Source: Zychaea mexicana
Lineage: Eukaryota; Mucoromycota; Mucoromycetes; Mucorales; Lichtheimiaceae
DNA length: 58,301 nt
Assembly: GCF_025766255.1 (NCBI RefSeq)
Contig: NW_026516856.1
Location: 1-58,301 of the forward strand
Reading direction: 5' to 3'
The translations under genes were made by a program, and so were the position numbers. The notes below the pieces were generated by a model. The model was not told the origin of the DNA. It searched no databases and saw only the letters and a program-made list of their open reading frames with translations. The stretch's first letter is position 1. The number at the start of each line of letters is the position of its first letter. Of this stretch, positions 1-10,014 are shown in pieces.

Positions 1-63
1 ATACTTGTTTATTGCCATGATAAGTATTACTGACCACTTTCATATAACAGTCAGTCCAATGCA

Positions 64-1854
64 ATGAACAAAGCGCCATGTCCAAAAGTCAGTTGCAGTA
101 CACCTGTGGGTGCTAAGAAAGGACCTGGAACAAAGTTCCCACTCATTGCCAATCGGCGTCCACTACCCTCATGGGCTAAACCAACCACAATATGCCAAGG
201 CGTTACCCGTTCTCCGCGTGATTGTTGGACCGACAATGAATGCTTTCAGCCGACCAGGAGCGGCAGCAGCAGTGGCACCAACAATGAGTCAATTACGACT
301 TCACCAACTTCACCAACGTCGCCCGCTTCACCCATACCTACGGCGCTTGTGGAAAACACAAGTAGCATACGTACTGCTAGATCAGGGCTTTTGAAAAGCA
401 GCACTAGAAATAGTAGCTTCTTTCTAAATGATACCCGAGCAGAAAATGCTACTACATCAGAAGAATCTGAAGCAGGAAACGTATCAACGACACGAGCTAG
501 ACCGAGACTCCATACCAAGCTTTTTCATCATGACACATCACTGTCGAGCAATATGAACTCGCCAATCACACCAACATCACCACAGGGTGGTGTAAACGCT
601 TCACCGAAAACAAAACAGAGCACGGGTTCAAGTCACTTACCGGATGTTTCGCAGAAGAAGCAAGAACAGGAACATGTGCAAGCTGCTACTGCTGATAATA
701 GCAAGCCTTGTAAAGAGCAGCAAGCGAGTCATCAATCGAAGAAAAAGCGGATATGCTGCAAATGCAATCAACCACTGAGACGCAGTGGTAATACCAAAAA
801 GGGCGAATCATCGAGTCGGATTGGTGTCCCATCTGCAACTGGAAACAGAGAAGATTACGCGTGGTACCATTACGAGTGTTTGCGTTGTCCAGTATGCGAT
901 GAGCATTTTACGGAAAAGGATTACTTTGTGCGTCACGGACAAGAAGTATATCATCCAAAGGTAGCAGAAGAACTCAATTACAGAAATTTAAAGTATCTAC
1001 TAACTCTTAACTTTATACTCACTGGTAACATTGTGTAATATTCATAAATTTAAAGTGTCGAAAAGCGGCATTGAACAGTAGCAGCGGCAATAGTGGCATT
1101 GGAAAATCGCAACGACAAAGCAATTGCACAGTATGCTCCAAGAAAATTAAGACTGGATCTGGCGGCGATGGTTTCGATTTTGATAAAGGCAAATACCATT
1201 TTGAGGTATAGTACGCTTACTGGAACTGATGAATTTGCGGATGCCTTTCATGTAAATATCTGATTACAATACTATGTAGTGTGCTTTTGTATGCTTCAAC
1301 TGCCAAAAACTCATAGAAGGTCCTAACGAGCCGCGAAAACAAGTTGGAGGGAAGGTTTATTGCTCAAATTGTCCTACAATAAGCACCAGGTCGCCGCCAG
1401 TACCGGCGCCCCGCAGACGTCGTTGTGTAAGCAGCGGTGCGATAGCTCTAGCTTCTGGTACAGACTTGGCTGATACTTCACCATCCGAGCTTTTTCGAAA
1501 CCGTACCAGAGCTCTTCCGCAGTTAGGAGGACCTTCTATATGTCCTCGGTGCAAGCAAAGTATCTCAATCGTTGATCTTACTAGGGGCCCACGAGCGAGA
1601 GAATGGCATATTAAATGTCTTGCGTGTGTCACCTGTAATAAGCGCATGGATTCTGATGCCAAAGTCCACGTAAACGAGCAAGGAGAATGGCTAGTATACT
1701 GTCGTAACTGCACAGTAAGTAGAATACCATCAGAGCAAAGGCGAATAAGTTGGTTGGATGGTTTTTGATTCACCAAAAGATATGGTTCTAATAATACTTC
1801 CTTCTTTGTTTATTGTAGGATATGAGGCGTCGATCAAGTTATATGCTGCAATGA
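64..1854 (+). CDS. Three-LIM-domain protein (paxillin/Pxl1-like), possibly 5' incomplete
   Basis: Spliced from four exons (64-960, 1056-1205, 1280-1714, 1819-1854) giving 505 residues from the Met at 64. The first ~230 residues are Ser/Thr/Pro-rich and low in complexity (repeated TSP). Three LIM zinc fingers follow. LIM1 starts with CCKCNQPL and has HYECLRCPVC, then YHPK joined across the intron to CRKA. LIM2 is CTVCSKK...YHFE/CAFVCFNCQ...YCSNC, split by intron 2. LIM3 is CPRCKQ...WHIKCLACVTC...YCRNC. Each intron falls inside or at the edge of a LIM domain. LIM fingers bind proteins, and fungal paxillin-like or Rga-type LIM proteins act at the cortex in polarity and septation. A disordered N-terminus with C-terminal LIMs and no RhoGAP domain favours a paxillin-like protein, but this is inference. 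A possible acceptor (ending in ACAG at 50) means an upstream exon may lie outside the window. Confidence 0.78.
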
Positions 1855-2292
1855 AACATGTGATATTTTCAGTCTTTTTCTTTATGTGTATGTGTTTATA
1901 GATTATTGCCTATCATATTCTATGTTTATGATTATCTTACATATGAACAAGTTATATATTACTACCATCGTTACTACTCTATATATCTTCTTCCCCTTAT
2001 TTATGTTGGTCATAATTGTGCGCTGTTGTTGTTAAATGCAATCACACTATGATGTAGCCCTTTAACTCTTTTCCTTGACTGCTTATTTCGAGCCATTCTT
2101 ACTTATATATCCAACGATTACTATAGTAGTGAAAATCTGCACAAGAAAAGGACAGTCTCAAGGAGAAAGAGTAGGGAACCTTGTCTACGCTTCCGCTTTT
2201 CGCTGAATCATCGCAAGCATAGTTTACACCTGACTTTCAATAGGAATGGATAGTCGAGTAAGGCCTACTGTATGCGAGCTTGAGGCTTCGCT
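1855..2292. other. Intergenic, no gene seen
   Basis: AT-rich 3' flank of the LIM gene. It has many stops in all frames and no recognisable RNA or repeat. Confidence 0.5.
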
Positions 2293-2845
2293 ATGGCCAT
2301 AATGACGAACCAGCCATGCAATTTTGTCTATCCCGCATATTCTTTGTTACCGTATTCAATTTCTTCCCTCTTGGCTTCTTTTTTGGCTTTTGGAATCATC
2401 AAGATCGACTTCAGAAGCCAAGGTAGCGATACTAAATATTATTAAAAGTTGCTAACAACTATAACGGGCAGCGATGAAAATTTGTCGCAGACTTAACATT
2501 GCATGTAAAAATAACGACCCGGCGGCAAATCTGAAGATAATATATGACAGCTTTTCTGTACGAAATATTTGGTCTCACTCCTTTTTAAACTTTAATCCTT
2601 TTGTTACGCGTTTCTCTGCCACGAAATCTTGCATCAACACCAATAAAACAGTATAGCCATTTGCGTCTTCCAGTAGTATCAAAGCAGCAAGGGTGACTCT
2701 AGCGCATAAAAAGCACTACCAGCATCAAGCGCTTCTTATAGAGTTTCTGGCATTGAAAGTGCAAGTCAATGGTTTCGCAGTGCGAGACGCGCCGATAAAA
2801 GATGAAATAAGCACTTCAAGACTTATTGATTTAGCTACTTGGTAA
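2293..2845 (+). CDS. Possible small spliced gene, unknown protein (134 aa)
   Basis: I do not recognise it. A three-exon model reads in one frame: 2293-2422, 2472-2557 and 2657-2845, sum 405 nt. The first intron (2423-2471, 49 bp) ends with a branch-point-like TGCTAAC and then GGGCAG, as expected for this fungus. Its donor is GTAGCG and the second donor is GTACGA, both weak. An in-frame TGA lies directly upstream of the ATG. The product begins MAIMTNQPCNF, has a hydrophobic stretch (SSLLASFLAFGIIKI, about residues 27-41), and ends RLIDLATW. It could be a real small protein, a pseudogene or chance. Confidence 0.3.
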
Positions 2846-4346
2846 ACATATCCATTTTTTTTTAAGTTTCGAATGACTGTTCGCATTCTTTGTGTGATAT
2901 GATATTAAATATAATGTGTGACTTTGTCAGTATCGAAATAAACACAGTGTTGAGATATAATGCCTTGTAAAATGGTAATTTCTAGCTTGGTAAAGTCTTG
3001 TTATGCTTTGAGAAACCTATTGCCTTTTTCATGTTAGTTTTTTCTTGAGGTAGTAAGCTGCTGCTAACTGCCTCTTCTCTAATCCATGCCATATCTGCTA
3101 ACATTGGTTTTGCCCCACACATTATATCATTCCTTTCCTCCCTAGGTATACGTATATTTTATGTGTTGCCGCATCGTCCGTCACACCGAAACTCGGCTCC
3201 GTAGTACAAAATTCCGATTGATGATATACTGTAAGATTCTAGAGCAACTGGTTCTATCTTTTTTCTGTGAAACTTATTAGCACAGCGTGCGCTCTCTTTC
3301 TGCTAGTATATTTACCAGCGCGCACAGAGTAGTACAATTCTGTAGAGCAGTTAAGTCATATGCAGTATCTCTTTCTCCACAATACAAGCGAGCTGCATAT
3401 AGCTAATGCCAAAGGTAGATTAGTAGAAAGAAAGCAAGGAATGCTCCTATCGCATCTCTTAATACTGCAGTAGCGCAAATTCGTAGCCTCATGATATAAA
3501 GCCTTACTTCACATCACCACACCTCATATTTACCTCTCCAAATTTAATCTCCCTCGACCCTCATTAAGGTAGTCACCAATGCCACACGGCAAGTGCTTTC
3601 GCCGCCTTAGTAAATACATCCACCGTTTAGCAAATGCTTTTGCCGCACTAGTAAAAGCTTTTATCGCATTAGCATTACAACCCAACAATCGCATAGCTAG
3701 AGACAAAGAGACATCAATTAGTATAAATAGCCTTGCTTTTTTCATTCGATATTACTTCAGTTCAAAGTTTTATCCTTTTCTTTATCGACATTTCTTCAAA
3801 ATAAGAAATCTTTCAAGTGGTTTTTCGGACGTAAACATTCCCATTTTCCATCAGAATAGATTGCTCCTTACCTTTTAATCACACTTCAATTCCGTCGTAT
3901 CCAAAGTCTAACTGTCACTCCGCGATACCACAATTATACTATCTCGAAACGTTTGTCGCTAATGCTTTTTTTTACTAAGAATCTTTGCACCACAAATAAC
4001 AGCAAATGTCTAATGCAACAAAATAGAGCCTCTTCATGTCTTCTGTATTTCAGCCATTGATGGTTTTCATCCAATGAGCTGACGATATATACAAACTTTA
4101 AAGCTTGCATGTGAAAGCAAATAACCCAGCAAACGGGAAAAGTCAACTCGTGCCTATTTATGTATTAGGCTCGGATGAGGCTGCGGTCTGTTTCGAATCT
4201 CACTGTGTTACTTTGATTTTTATAAAGGCGTCAATAAACGTCTCTCTCTATCCGTGCCTCCTTTCTTTCTTTTCCTTCGCTGCTCTGCTACCTGGCCGCT
4301 TCTTTATCTCTCCCCACTCTTTTGTCAACAAAGCTATCGAGAAAAC
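2846..4346. other. Intergenic region upstream of the P450
   Basis: About 1.5 kb without a supportable gene. It holds the short 20-21-bp tandem array at 3591-3673 (separate entry). A TATAAAG lies at 4221-4227, about 120 bp before the P450 start. Short ORFs around 3530-3878 on both strands overlap the tandem array and look incidental. Confidence 0.5.
3591..3673. repeat. Short degenerate minisatellite, four 20-21-bp units
   Basis: Four consecutive units start with AAG/AAA and end with TAGT or TAGC: 3591-3611, 3612-3631, 3632-3652 and 3653-3673. The consensus is roughly AAATGCTTTTGCCGCATTAG. Units 1, 3 and 4 are clearly similar and unit 2 is diverged. The array keeps both strands open, which explains two antiparallel ORFs here. 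Confidence 0.6.
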
Positions 4347-6725
4347 ATGGAAGTCGTCTTCAATGCATATCAGTCGTACGTTCTACCACTTTTATCACAG
4401 AGCACACAAGAGCAAGTGGTGATCTTTGGCAAAAAGCACAAGACATCTATTTCCGTTGCAGTCGCGGTGTATGGTCTTTACTTGTTATACGAGAAAATCA
4501 CAAAACCGCCAAAAAATATCCGTCATCTGCCCCAAGTTCCCTTCTGGGGCTATTCAGGTGCACTTATTCGGGGCGAACCGCTTTATTCCATCGCTAAGAA
4601 GTTCACTATCCCAGCAGCAACAAATCCGTACGGCATGTATGTGGTATGTATCATAGCGTGTTTCGTTTAATAACTCCATCCTTTTTTTTTGAAAGTGCAA
4701 ATTAATAACGCGAATATATCAACTACAGCGGTTTGATAACAGCGGCTGGTGCGTACGCGTCAATCAACCGGAGCTCGTGAAAGAAGTTTTTATGAACACA
4801 AGTAAATATCAGTAGGTCAAATGTTGTCGTGGAGTTCATGTTGATGATTTGTGTGACCAACAACCAATTTCTCTACCTTTCGACTTTTTTTTGAATCATA
4901 GAACTATTCCCAAAGGACGATCTTGTAAGCGAGCTCGATGGTACAGTATTTGGAAGATTCGTGGTTGGAGCTCCGAATTTGATCTTTGCAGGAAGTCATC
5001 AACACTGGTTGAATCAAAGAAAAGTAAGCAGCTAGACAATTTATCGGTTACCCTCTGTACCTTGATAATCTCGATTGCTCGTAATTGGAAGAAATAGCCT
5101 ACGGATAACATACTAAACGTCTTTGTTTTGGATACATTTGTATGTAGGTCGCAAATCCAGCATTCAAACGAGCTGCGCCAGTCGAGACGTTCGGTCGCCT
5201 GGCCCAAGATCTATTTTCTGTCATGGATCAAGTTGCGGATAAGCCGATCGACTGTCATGATCTTATGGAACGCTTTACACTGGACGCGATCGGAAAAGCA
5301 GGCTTCGGTAAGAGAGAAATATATATAGATGGTGGCACAAAGTGGTACAAAGTTATGTATATTCTTCTTAAACTCGCGTCCTCTCGTTCGATTTTCAGAT
5401 TTTGATTTTAAAGCAGTTCTCGACCGTGATAATGATTGGGTGCAAAGATACAACAACATTGTTCATGCAATGTTCCAACCTCTTCACTTGCTTATTCCAG
5501 CGTTGGATCGCAACTTTTTGTTTTTAATGCCTGAGCGTAAGCGCGCGCACAAAGAACTCACGAAACTGTTGGACATGTTACGAGGATTGGTCATCCAAAG
5601 ACGGCAAAACTTGCAGGAGAAAAAGGCATCCGATACTGTTGAAAACGAGAAGGATGTACTGACATTGATGATCGAGGCTGAAAATGAAGGAAATGGAGCC
5701 ATGTCGGATGAAGAGCTTATGGTATGTAAAAAAGTAGCAGATGAAGCGATTGTGACGCCTAGTTTTAACTTAGCAGTGATGGTTATCTTTTGCTACTGTA
5801 GAGCAATTTATGCATTTTCTTTATTGCCGGACACGAAACGAGCGCGAACAGTTTAAGCACTGCTGCATACTACATGGCTACTCACCCTGTAAGCTCTTTT
5901 ATGTTTTTTTTGAAGCGTTTATACGGTAATCTAAATATTAATTAACTTACTTATTATGCTATACTTTGATTTTTATAGGAAGTTCAAGAAAAAGCAAGAG
6001 AGGAGGCGAACAGAATACTTGGTAATGAGCGTAAAGATATATTGCCAACACTTGATCAATGTCGCAAAATGGAATACATCAACTATATTATAGAAGAGGT
6101 GAGATTGTTGCTTCCCACAGGACCATGATGAAGGGAACGGAGACTAAAATGTTCTTGTTATCGCTGTTGCCTTGTATCAAAGACACTTCGCATGGCACCA
6201 CCCGTGGTGACAGTTGTTGCTCGAAAAGTAACCCAGGATACTCAGCTTGGTAATGCTTTTATTCCCAAAGGCACGCGTCTCGCTGTCGATTTGTACGAAA
6301 TGCAAAACAATCCCGCTATATGGGACGAACCCGACGTATTCCGCCCTGAACGATTTGCGCCTGGAAACGAAGCAGATAACCAGCCAAAATCAGGTTTTGC
6401 GTATGTGCCTTTCATTAGTGGCCCAAGACAATGCATTGGCATGAATTTTGCTCTGGATGAACAACGTGTACTGTTGGCTATGATGGGTAAGAAGGAAGGG
6501 CGTTAAATTATAAACCGTTTATTATTAGCTGTATTTCATAGCCAAAAGCCTTTTTTTTTTACTAACAACCATTTCGATAACCCGTGTTTAATGACTGAAA
6601 ATGTAGTTCGTAAATATGAGTGGTCATTGCCAAAGGATTCTATTCACAAGGAGCGACTCCAGGCATCAGGATTGATTGTCAATTCCCCCAAGGATTTCTA
6701 TCTCAATTTCAAGAAGCTCTATTAG
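4347..6725 (+). CDS. Cytochrome P450 monooxygenase, microsomal
   Basis: Nine exons: 4347-4643, 4729-4801, 4902-5023, 5148-5307, 5399-5721, 5802-5888, 5979-6098, 6183-6486, 6607-6725. They sum to 1605 nt (534 aa), the usual P450 length. It transfers one oxygen atom from O2 to an organic substrate using electrons from P450 reductase. An N-terminal hydrophobic helix (about residues 35-47, VAVAVYGLYLLY) anchors it in the ER, followed by a proline-rich hinge (KPPKN). The I-helix oxygen-binding motif AGHETS is at about 334-339. The K-helix ExxR is ETLR at 394-397, split across an intron. The heme loop FISGPRQCIG carries the thiolate Cys at about 478. The substrate is unknown. It resembles P450s expanded in Mucoromycota such as CYP509, but that assignment is from memory. 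A decayed paralogue lies directly downstream. Confidence 0.93.
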
Positions 6726-7466
6726 TTTCTAAATCGAATCTCTATTTTCTAATTTATTTATAAGCTAGTGTTATTCCCCAAACCATGATATCATCCGCTA
6801 ATCATATATACATCTCCTCGCAACGGAGGTCAATAAAATAAAATTTCGTTTTTCATGATGCAAAAGCAAGATTTAGATGACAGCATGATGGTAGGTGCTT
6901 TACACATATAGCGCCTATCAACAAAGCTGTTACGCAGAAATGAAATTTACCGGCGATACTTATTCTTCTACATTATTATTAGTTGCTGTGCATACATGGC
7001 AGCAGAGCTCAAAGTTATTGTACTGTACACCTCAAGCATGGGTGAATTTGTCTGAGTAGTAGTAGTTCAGCTTTGCTATACCTATCTCTTAGCTTATTCC
7101 ATCGGTTTACCTAGACTTTTTCATGCTATTATAGCATGATTAACGTTATAAAATCTTAGCGATTGAGCAGCCTCTCACTTGATACATTGGCGATGGAGCT
7201 TATAGTAATGCATTCCTTTGCCTCAATATTGCACAGTCATAAGGTGGCTGTATTGAATAAACAAACCCGTACATACAATCCATTGCTAAAGTATATTTTT
7301 CGCGACATTACAAAACATGACTGGCAATTCTTTTTCTTCCTTTTACTGCTTGTCTTTTTATTAACCAAAGGGAGCCCGTGTCAGCATACGCAGGTACTTA
7401 TGGAGTGCATATAAGCTCAAATATTAAGATGAATTCAGCTAAAGCGTTATTTTTATTGAATTCCCC
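6726..7466. other. Intergenic between P450 and its relic
   Basis: AT-rich and full of stops. It may contain further eroded P450 sequence, since the recognisable relic begins abruptly at about 7467, but I could not align anything here with confidence. Confidence 0.4.
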
Positions 7467-7760
7467 CACCCCAGTAGTGACGAACAAGCAGATCAAATGG
7501 TCAACCGAGCTGGTTTTGCTTGGCTTGCATTTGGAAACAGTGGGCGCCAGCGTGTTAGGATGAACTTTAGCTTGACTATGCAGCGAGTTCAACTTTCCAA
7601 GTTAGTTTGCTTTTAACATATCCAGCTTAAACAACTAGTGACAAAGCAATCATCATCTATGATCCTTGAACGAACAAAAGATAGTGCACATCTATGAATG
7701 GTCGTTGCCTTCAAATCCAATTCACAAATAAACACTGCATGCACGAGAGCAGATCATTTC
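7467..7760 (+). pseudogene. Decayed cytochrome P450 C-terminal fragment
   Basis: The frame from about 7473 reads a degraded heme-loop region: GFAWLAF, then GRQRVRMNF, then SLTMQRVQL. This aligns with GFAYVPF, GPRQCIGMNF and ALDEQRVLL of the intact P450 just upstream. The heme-ligand Cys is gone and a residue is missing. At about 7686-7725 a second segment reads YEWSLPSNPIHK followed by a stop. It matches YEWSLPKDSIHK of the last exon, with a frameshifted LHAR remnant after it. The intron between these segments is in the same place as in the intact gene. It is therefore a tandem duplicate that lost function. The 5' two-thirds are absent or unrecognisable. Confidence 0.72.
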
Positions 7761-7949
7761 TTCTGTTGGGTCCTTGATACTCTTAGTTACCCGTCGATTT
7801 AAAAATTGCTATAAATGACCTTGGACAAAATGATGCAGCGACATGTTTGAACATACACTCGTACGACTCCGCACTTACTGAAAACTAATTCCACGCCCCT
7901 TCATTTTCTCTCTCTTTTTTCCCCCCGTTGTCTGTCCTTGGAAAACAAA

Positions 7950-9578
7950 ATGAATAGTCGATACCGCGAAAGAAAGTATAACTCTACAAATAACGATCGA
8001 CTTTTACGTGCTCTCTCACAACCTGTACAAGCATGGTAATCTTTTTTAGCTCGCAAAAGGGCGTGAAGACTTGTGACAATGGGGAAAAGCGATTCAGGAA
8101 AATAAAAATAACATAGAAATCGAATTCATTCCAGGGAAAAGAAATGGGCACCACTATCACGCGCGAAGAATATCAACACTTATAAATGGGTCAAATGTAA
8201 AAAAAGCACACACATGTCCTTACCTTTGTAAGATCGATTATGAAAAGCAGTGCAGCATTCATTGACGATTCTTTCGTATAGCGGACAAGCCGATCGTGTT
8301 TGAAGATGAGGAAGAATCCGAAGACGAAAAAGATCAGGATAAGGAAATGACAGAAGTTGTCAAGGTAAACCAAGATCACTATCTATAGACGCGTTTCACT
8401 TGCTTTTTTGGATTGTGTAGAGGTGCTAACGGTTGTTTTTGCGTTGAAAGGAACCTGAACAACCAGAAACTACAGCACAAAACGTGCCTACCACCACCGC
8501 GGATAATAACGCTGCCAGTGCCGATGCTACAGTTGCAACGGCTACAGCGACGACTACATCTTCGACAGCCACACCGATGGTTACGGACGAGAATGAGCAG
8601 CAAGTACAAGGGGCATCGAGCGCGTTGCCACCATCACTGCCTGCTTTGGGTCCTGCTAAAGCTGTAGAAGAAGAGGAGAGAACACATACGCCTAAACTAG
8701 ACGATGTCTCTGATACGGAGTCGGATCAACAGCGTATGGAAAGAGATGATATGGACGATCCAGCGACGCATCCTGCATCCAACCCACACGTTCATCCACG
8801 TATTGCTGAAGAGGAAGCTGGTACTGCACCTGTAGGCGTTGTGCCTGAGGCTGTGGCTAAAGCCGTTTCTTCTTCTTCTCCCTCTTCTCCTGCTACTTCT
8901 GCTGCTGCCGTCGTTCCAGAGCCTGAGCAGTCGATGTCGACGCCAATGGAAGATGTCACACCAGTGCAACCACTGTCGGTCGCAGAACAAGCGCGGCAGG
9001 AGCAGACAGTTTTAACAGAGCAGCTAGTTACGGAACAAACAGCCGTACAGCCATTGCCACAACAAGAGGAAGAAGCACAACGCGTTGAGCAGCCGCCATC
9101 TTCATCGTCAGTACCATCACCACCATTAGCAACGTCACCATCATCATCAACACCACCACCATCAACACAAATCCAAGAACAAACACAGGAGGAAGCTGAG
9201 AAGCCACGCTCTCCTCCACAACAACAACAACAACAACAGCCAGTGGTGCAGGAACAGCAGGTGCAACCTGAACAACCATCCTTACCGCCAAAGCCGCCAG
9301 TGGAGGAGGAACAGAAGACTGAACAGCCCAAGCAATCCGAACAACCTCAGCAATCTCAAGCGCCTGAGCCGTCTACCCAAGCGGAACAGACACCGGAACC
9401 AATGCAGACGACAGAGTCGTCAAAGGCAGAGCCGCCCCAGATACAGGAGCCACAGTCTGCTGAAACAGACAATACAGACACTACTACTACTACTACTACT
9501 ACCATCACCACCGCCGACATCACCGACACAAAAACATCCACTACTGATATGGAGACTGACGTTGCCGCGGATAAATAA
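7950..9578 (+). CDS. BCL7-like N-terminal domain protein with long low-complexity tail
   Basis: Four exons (7950-8035, 8135-8196, 8282-8364, 8451-9578) give 1359 nt, 452 aa. Residues about 24-50 contain WEKKW (29-33) followed 11 residues later by YKWVKSDKP. This is the signature of the BCL7 N-terminal domain (metazoan form WEKKWVTVGDTSLRIYKWV), whose carriers are subunits of SWI/SNF (BAF) chromatin remodellers. An acidic stretch (FEDEEESEDEKDQDKE) follows, as the domain is usually followed by charged sequence. The rest is disordered: Thr/Ala/Ser-rich, then Gln/Pro/Glu-rich with a polyQ run near 9220-9240 and a polyThr run near 9481-9503. The domain is split over three small exons, so it is invisible in single ORFs. 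A nuclear chromatin role is inferred from the domain only. Confidence 0.75.
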
Positions 9579-9687
9579 CTTAAAAAACAAAAATACTATA
9601 TAAAGCGAGTGTCGTTGTGATATTTTTTCTGTCAATCTTTCTCCTCATCTTGTTTCTTTCTCACTTTCGTTTTTCTCTTATTGGGTT

Positions 9688-10014
9688 ATGGACGTGTTCA
9701 ATAAAAAGGCCATAAGACTGCTGATGCAATGGTACAACGAGATGTGTCGACGCTATCCACCGTGTCGATATGGTGTGTATATTTTATCGAGCCTTGTTAT
9801 TCTTCCATTTGTCACCTTTGTTTCAGCACTAGCGTCATCACTTGCCGCATTCGTCATGATTGCTACAGCTGTAGTGGGATTCTGTCAGCTTGGTGCTTTG
9901 TTGGTGTTTTGTATCCTGCTGTTCCCGATCCTCCTTGTCGCGGTAATCGCAGCGGGTCTCACTGTCGTCGCGATAGCTTGTATTTGGACTCTTTTCTCCT
10001 CCTCTATCGGATAG
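9688..10014 (+). CDS. Small hydrophobic-hairpin membrane protein (promethin/LDAF1-like?)
   Basis: A single-exon ORF of 108 aa starting MDVFNKKAIRLLMQWYNEM. A basic/amphipathic N-terminus (about 1-28, with RRYPPCRYG) is followed by nearly continuous hydrophobic sequence (29-103), broken by small or polar residues into three or four potential segments (VILPFVTFVSALA, FVMIATAVVGF, LVFCILLFPILLVAVIA, VVAIACIWTLF). The layout resembles promethin/LDAF1-type lipid-droplet hairpin proteins that partner seipin, but the match rests on architecture alone. It starts 110 bp after the stop of the BCL7-like gene, on the same strand. The intervening DNA has a pyrimidine-rich stretch typical of promoters here. 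Confidence 0.62.
   Translation: MDVFNKKAIRLLMQWYNEMCRRYPPCRYGVYILSSLVILPFVTFVSALASSLAAFVMIATAVVGFCQLGALLVFCILLFPILLVAVIAAGLTVVAIACIWTLFSSSIG

Noticed and set aside
8697..9541. Long minus-strand ORFs opposite the BCL7-like gene
   Set aside because: They are antisense of trinucleotide repeats, with Cys- and Val-rich nonsense composition.
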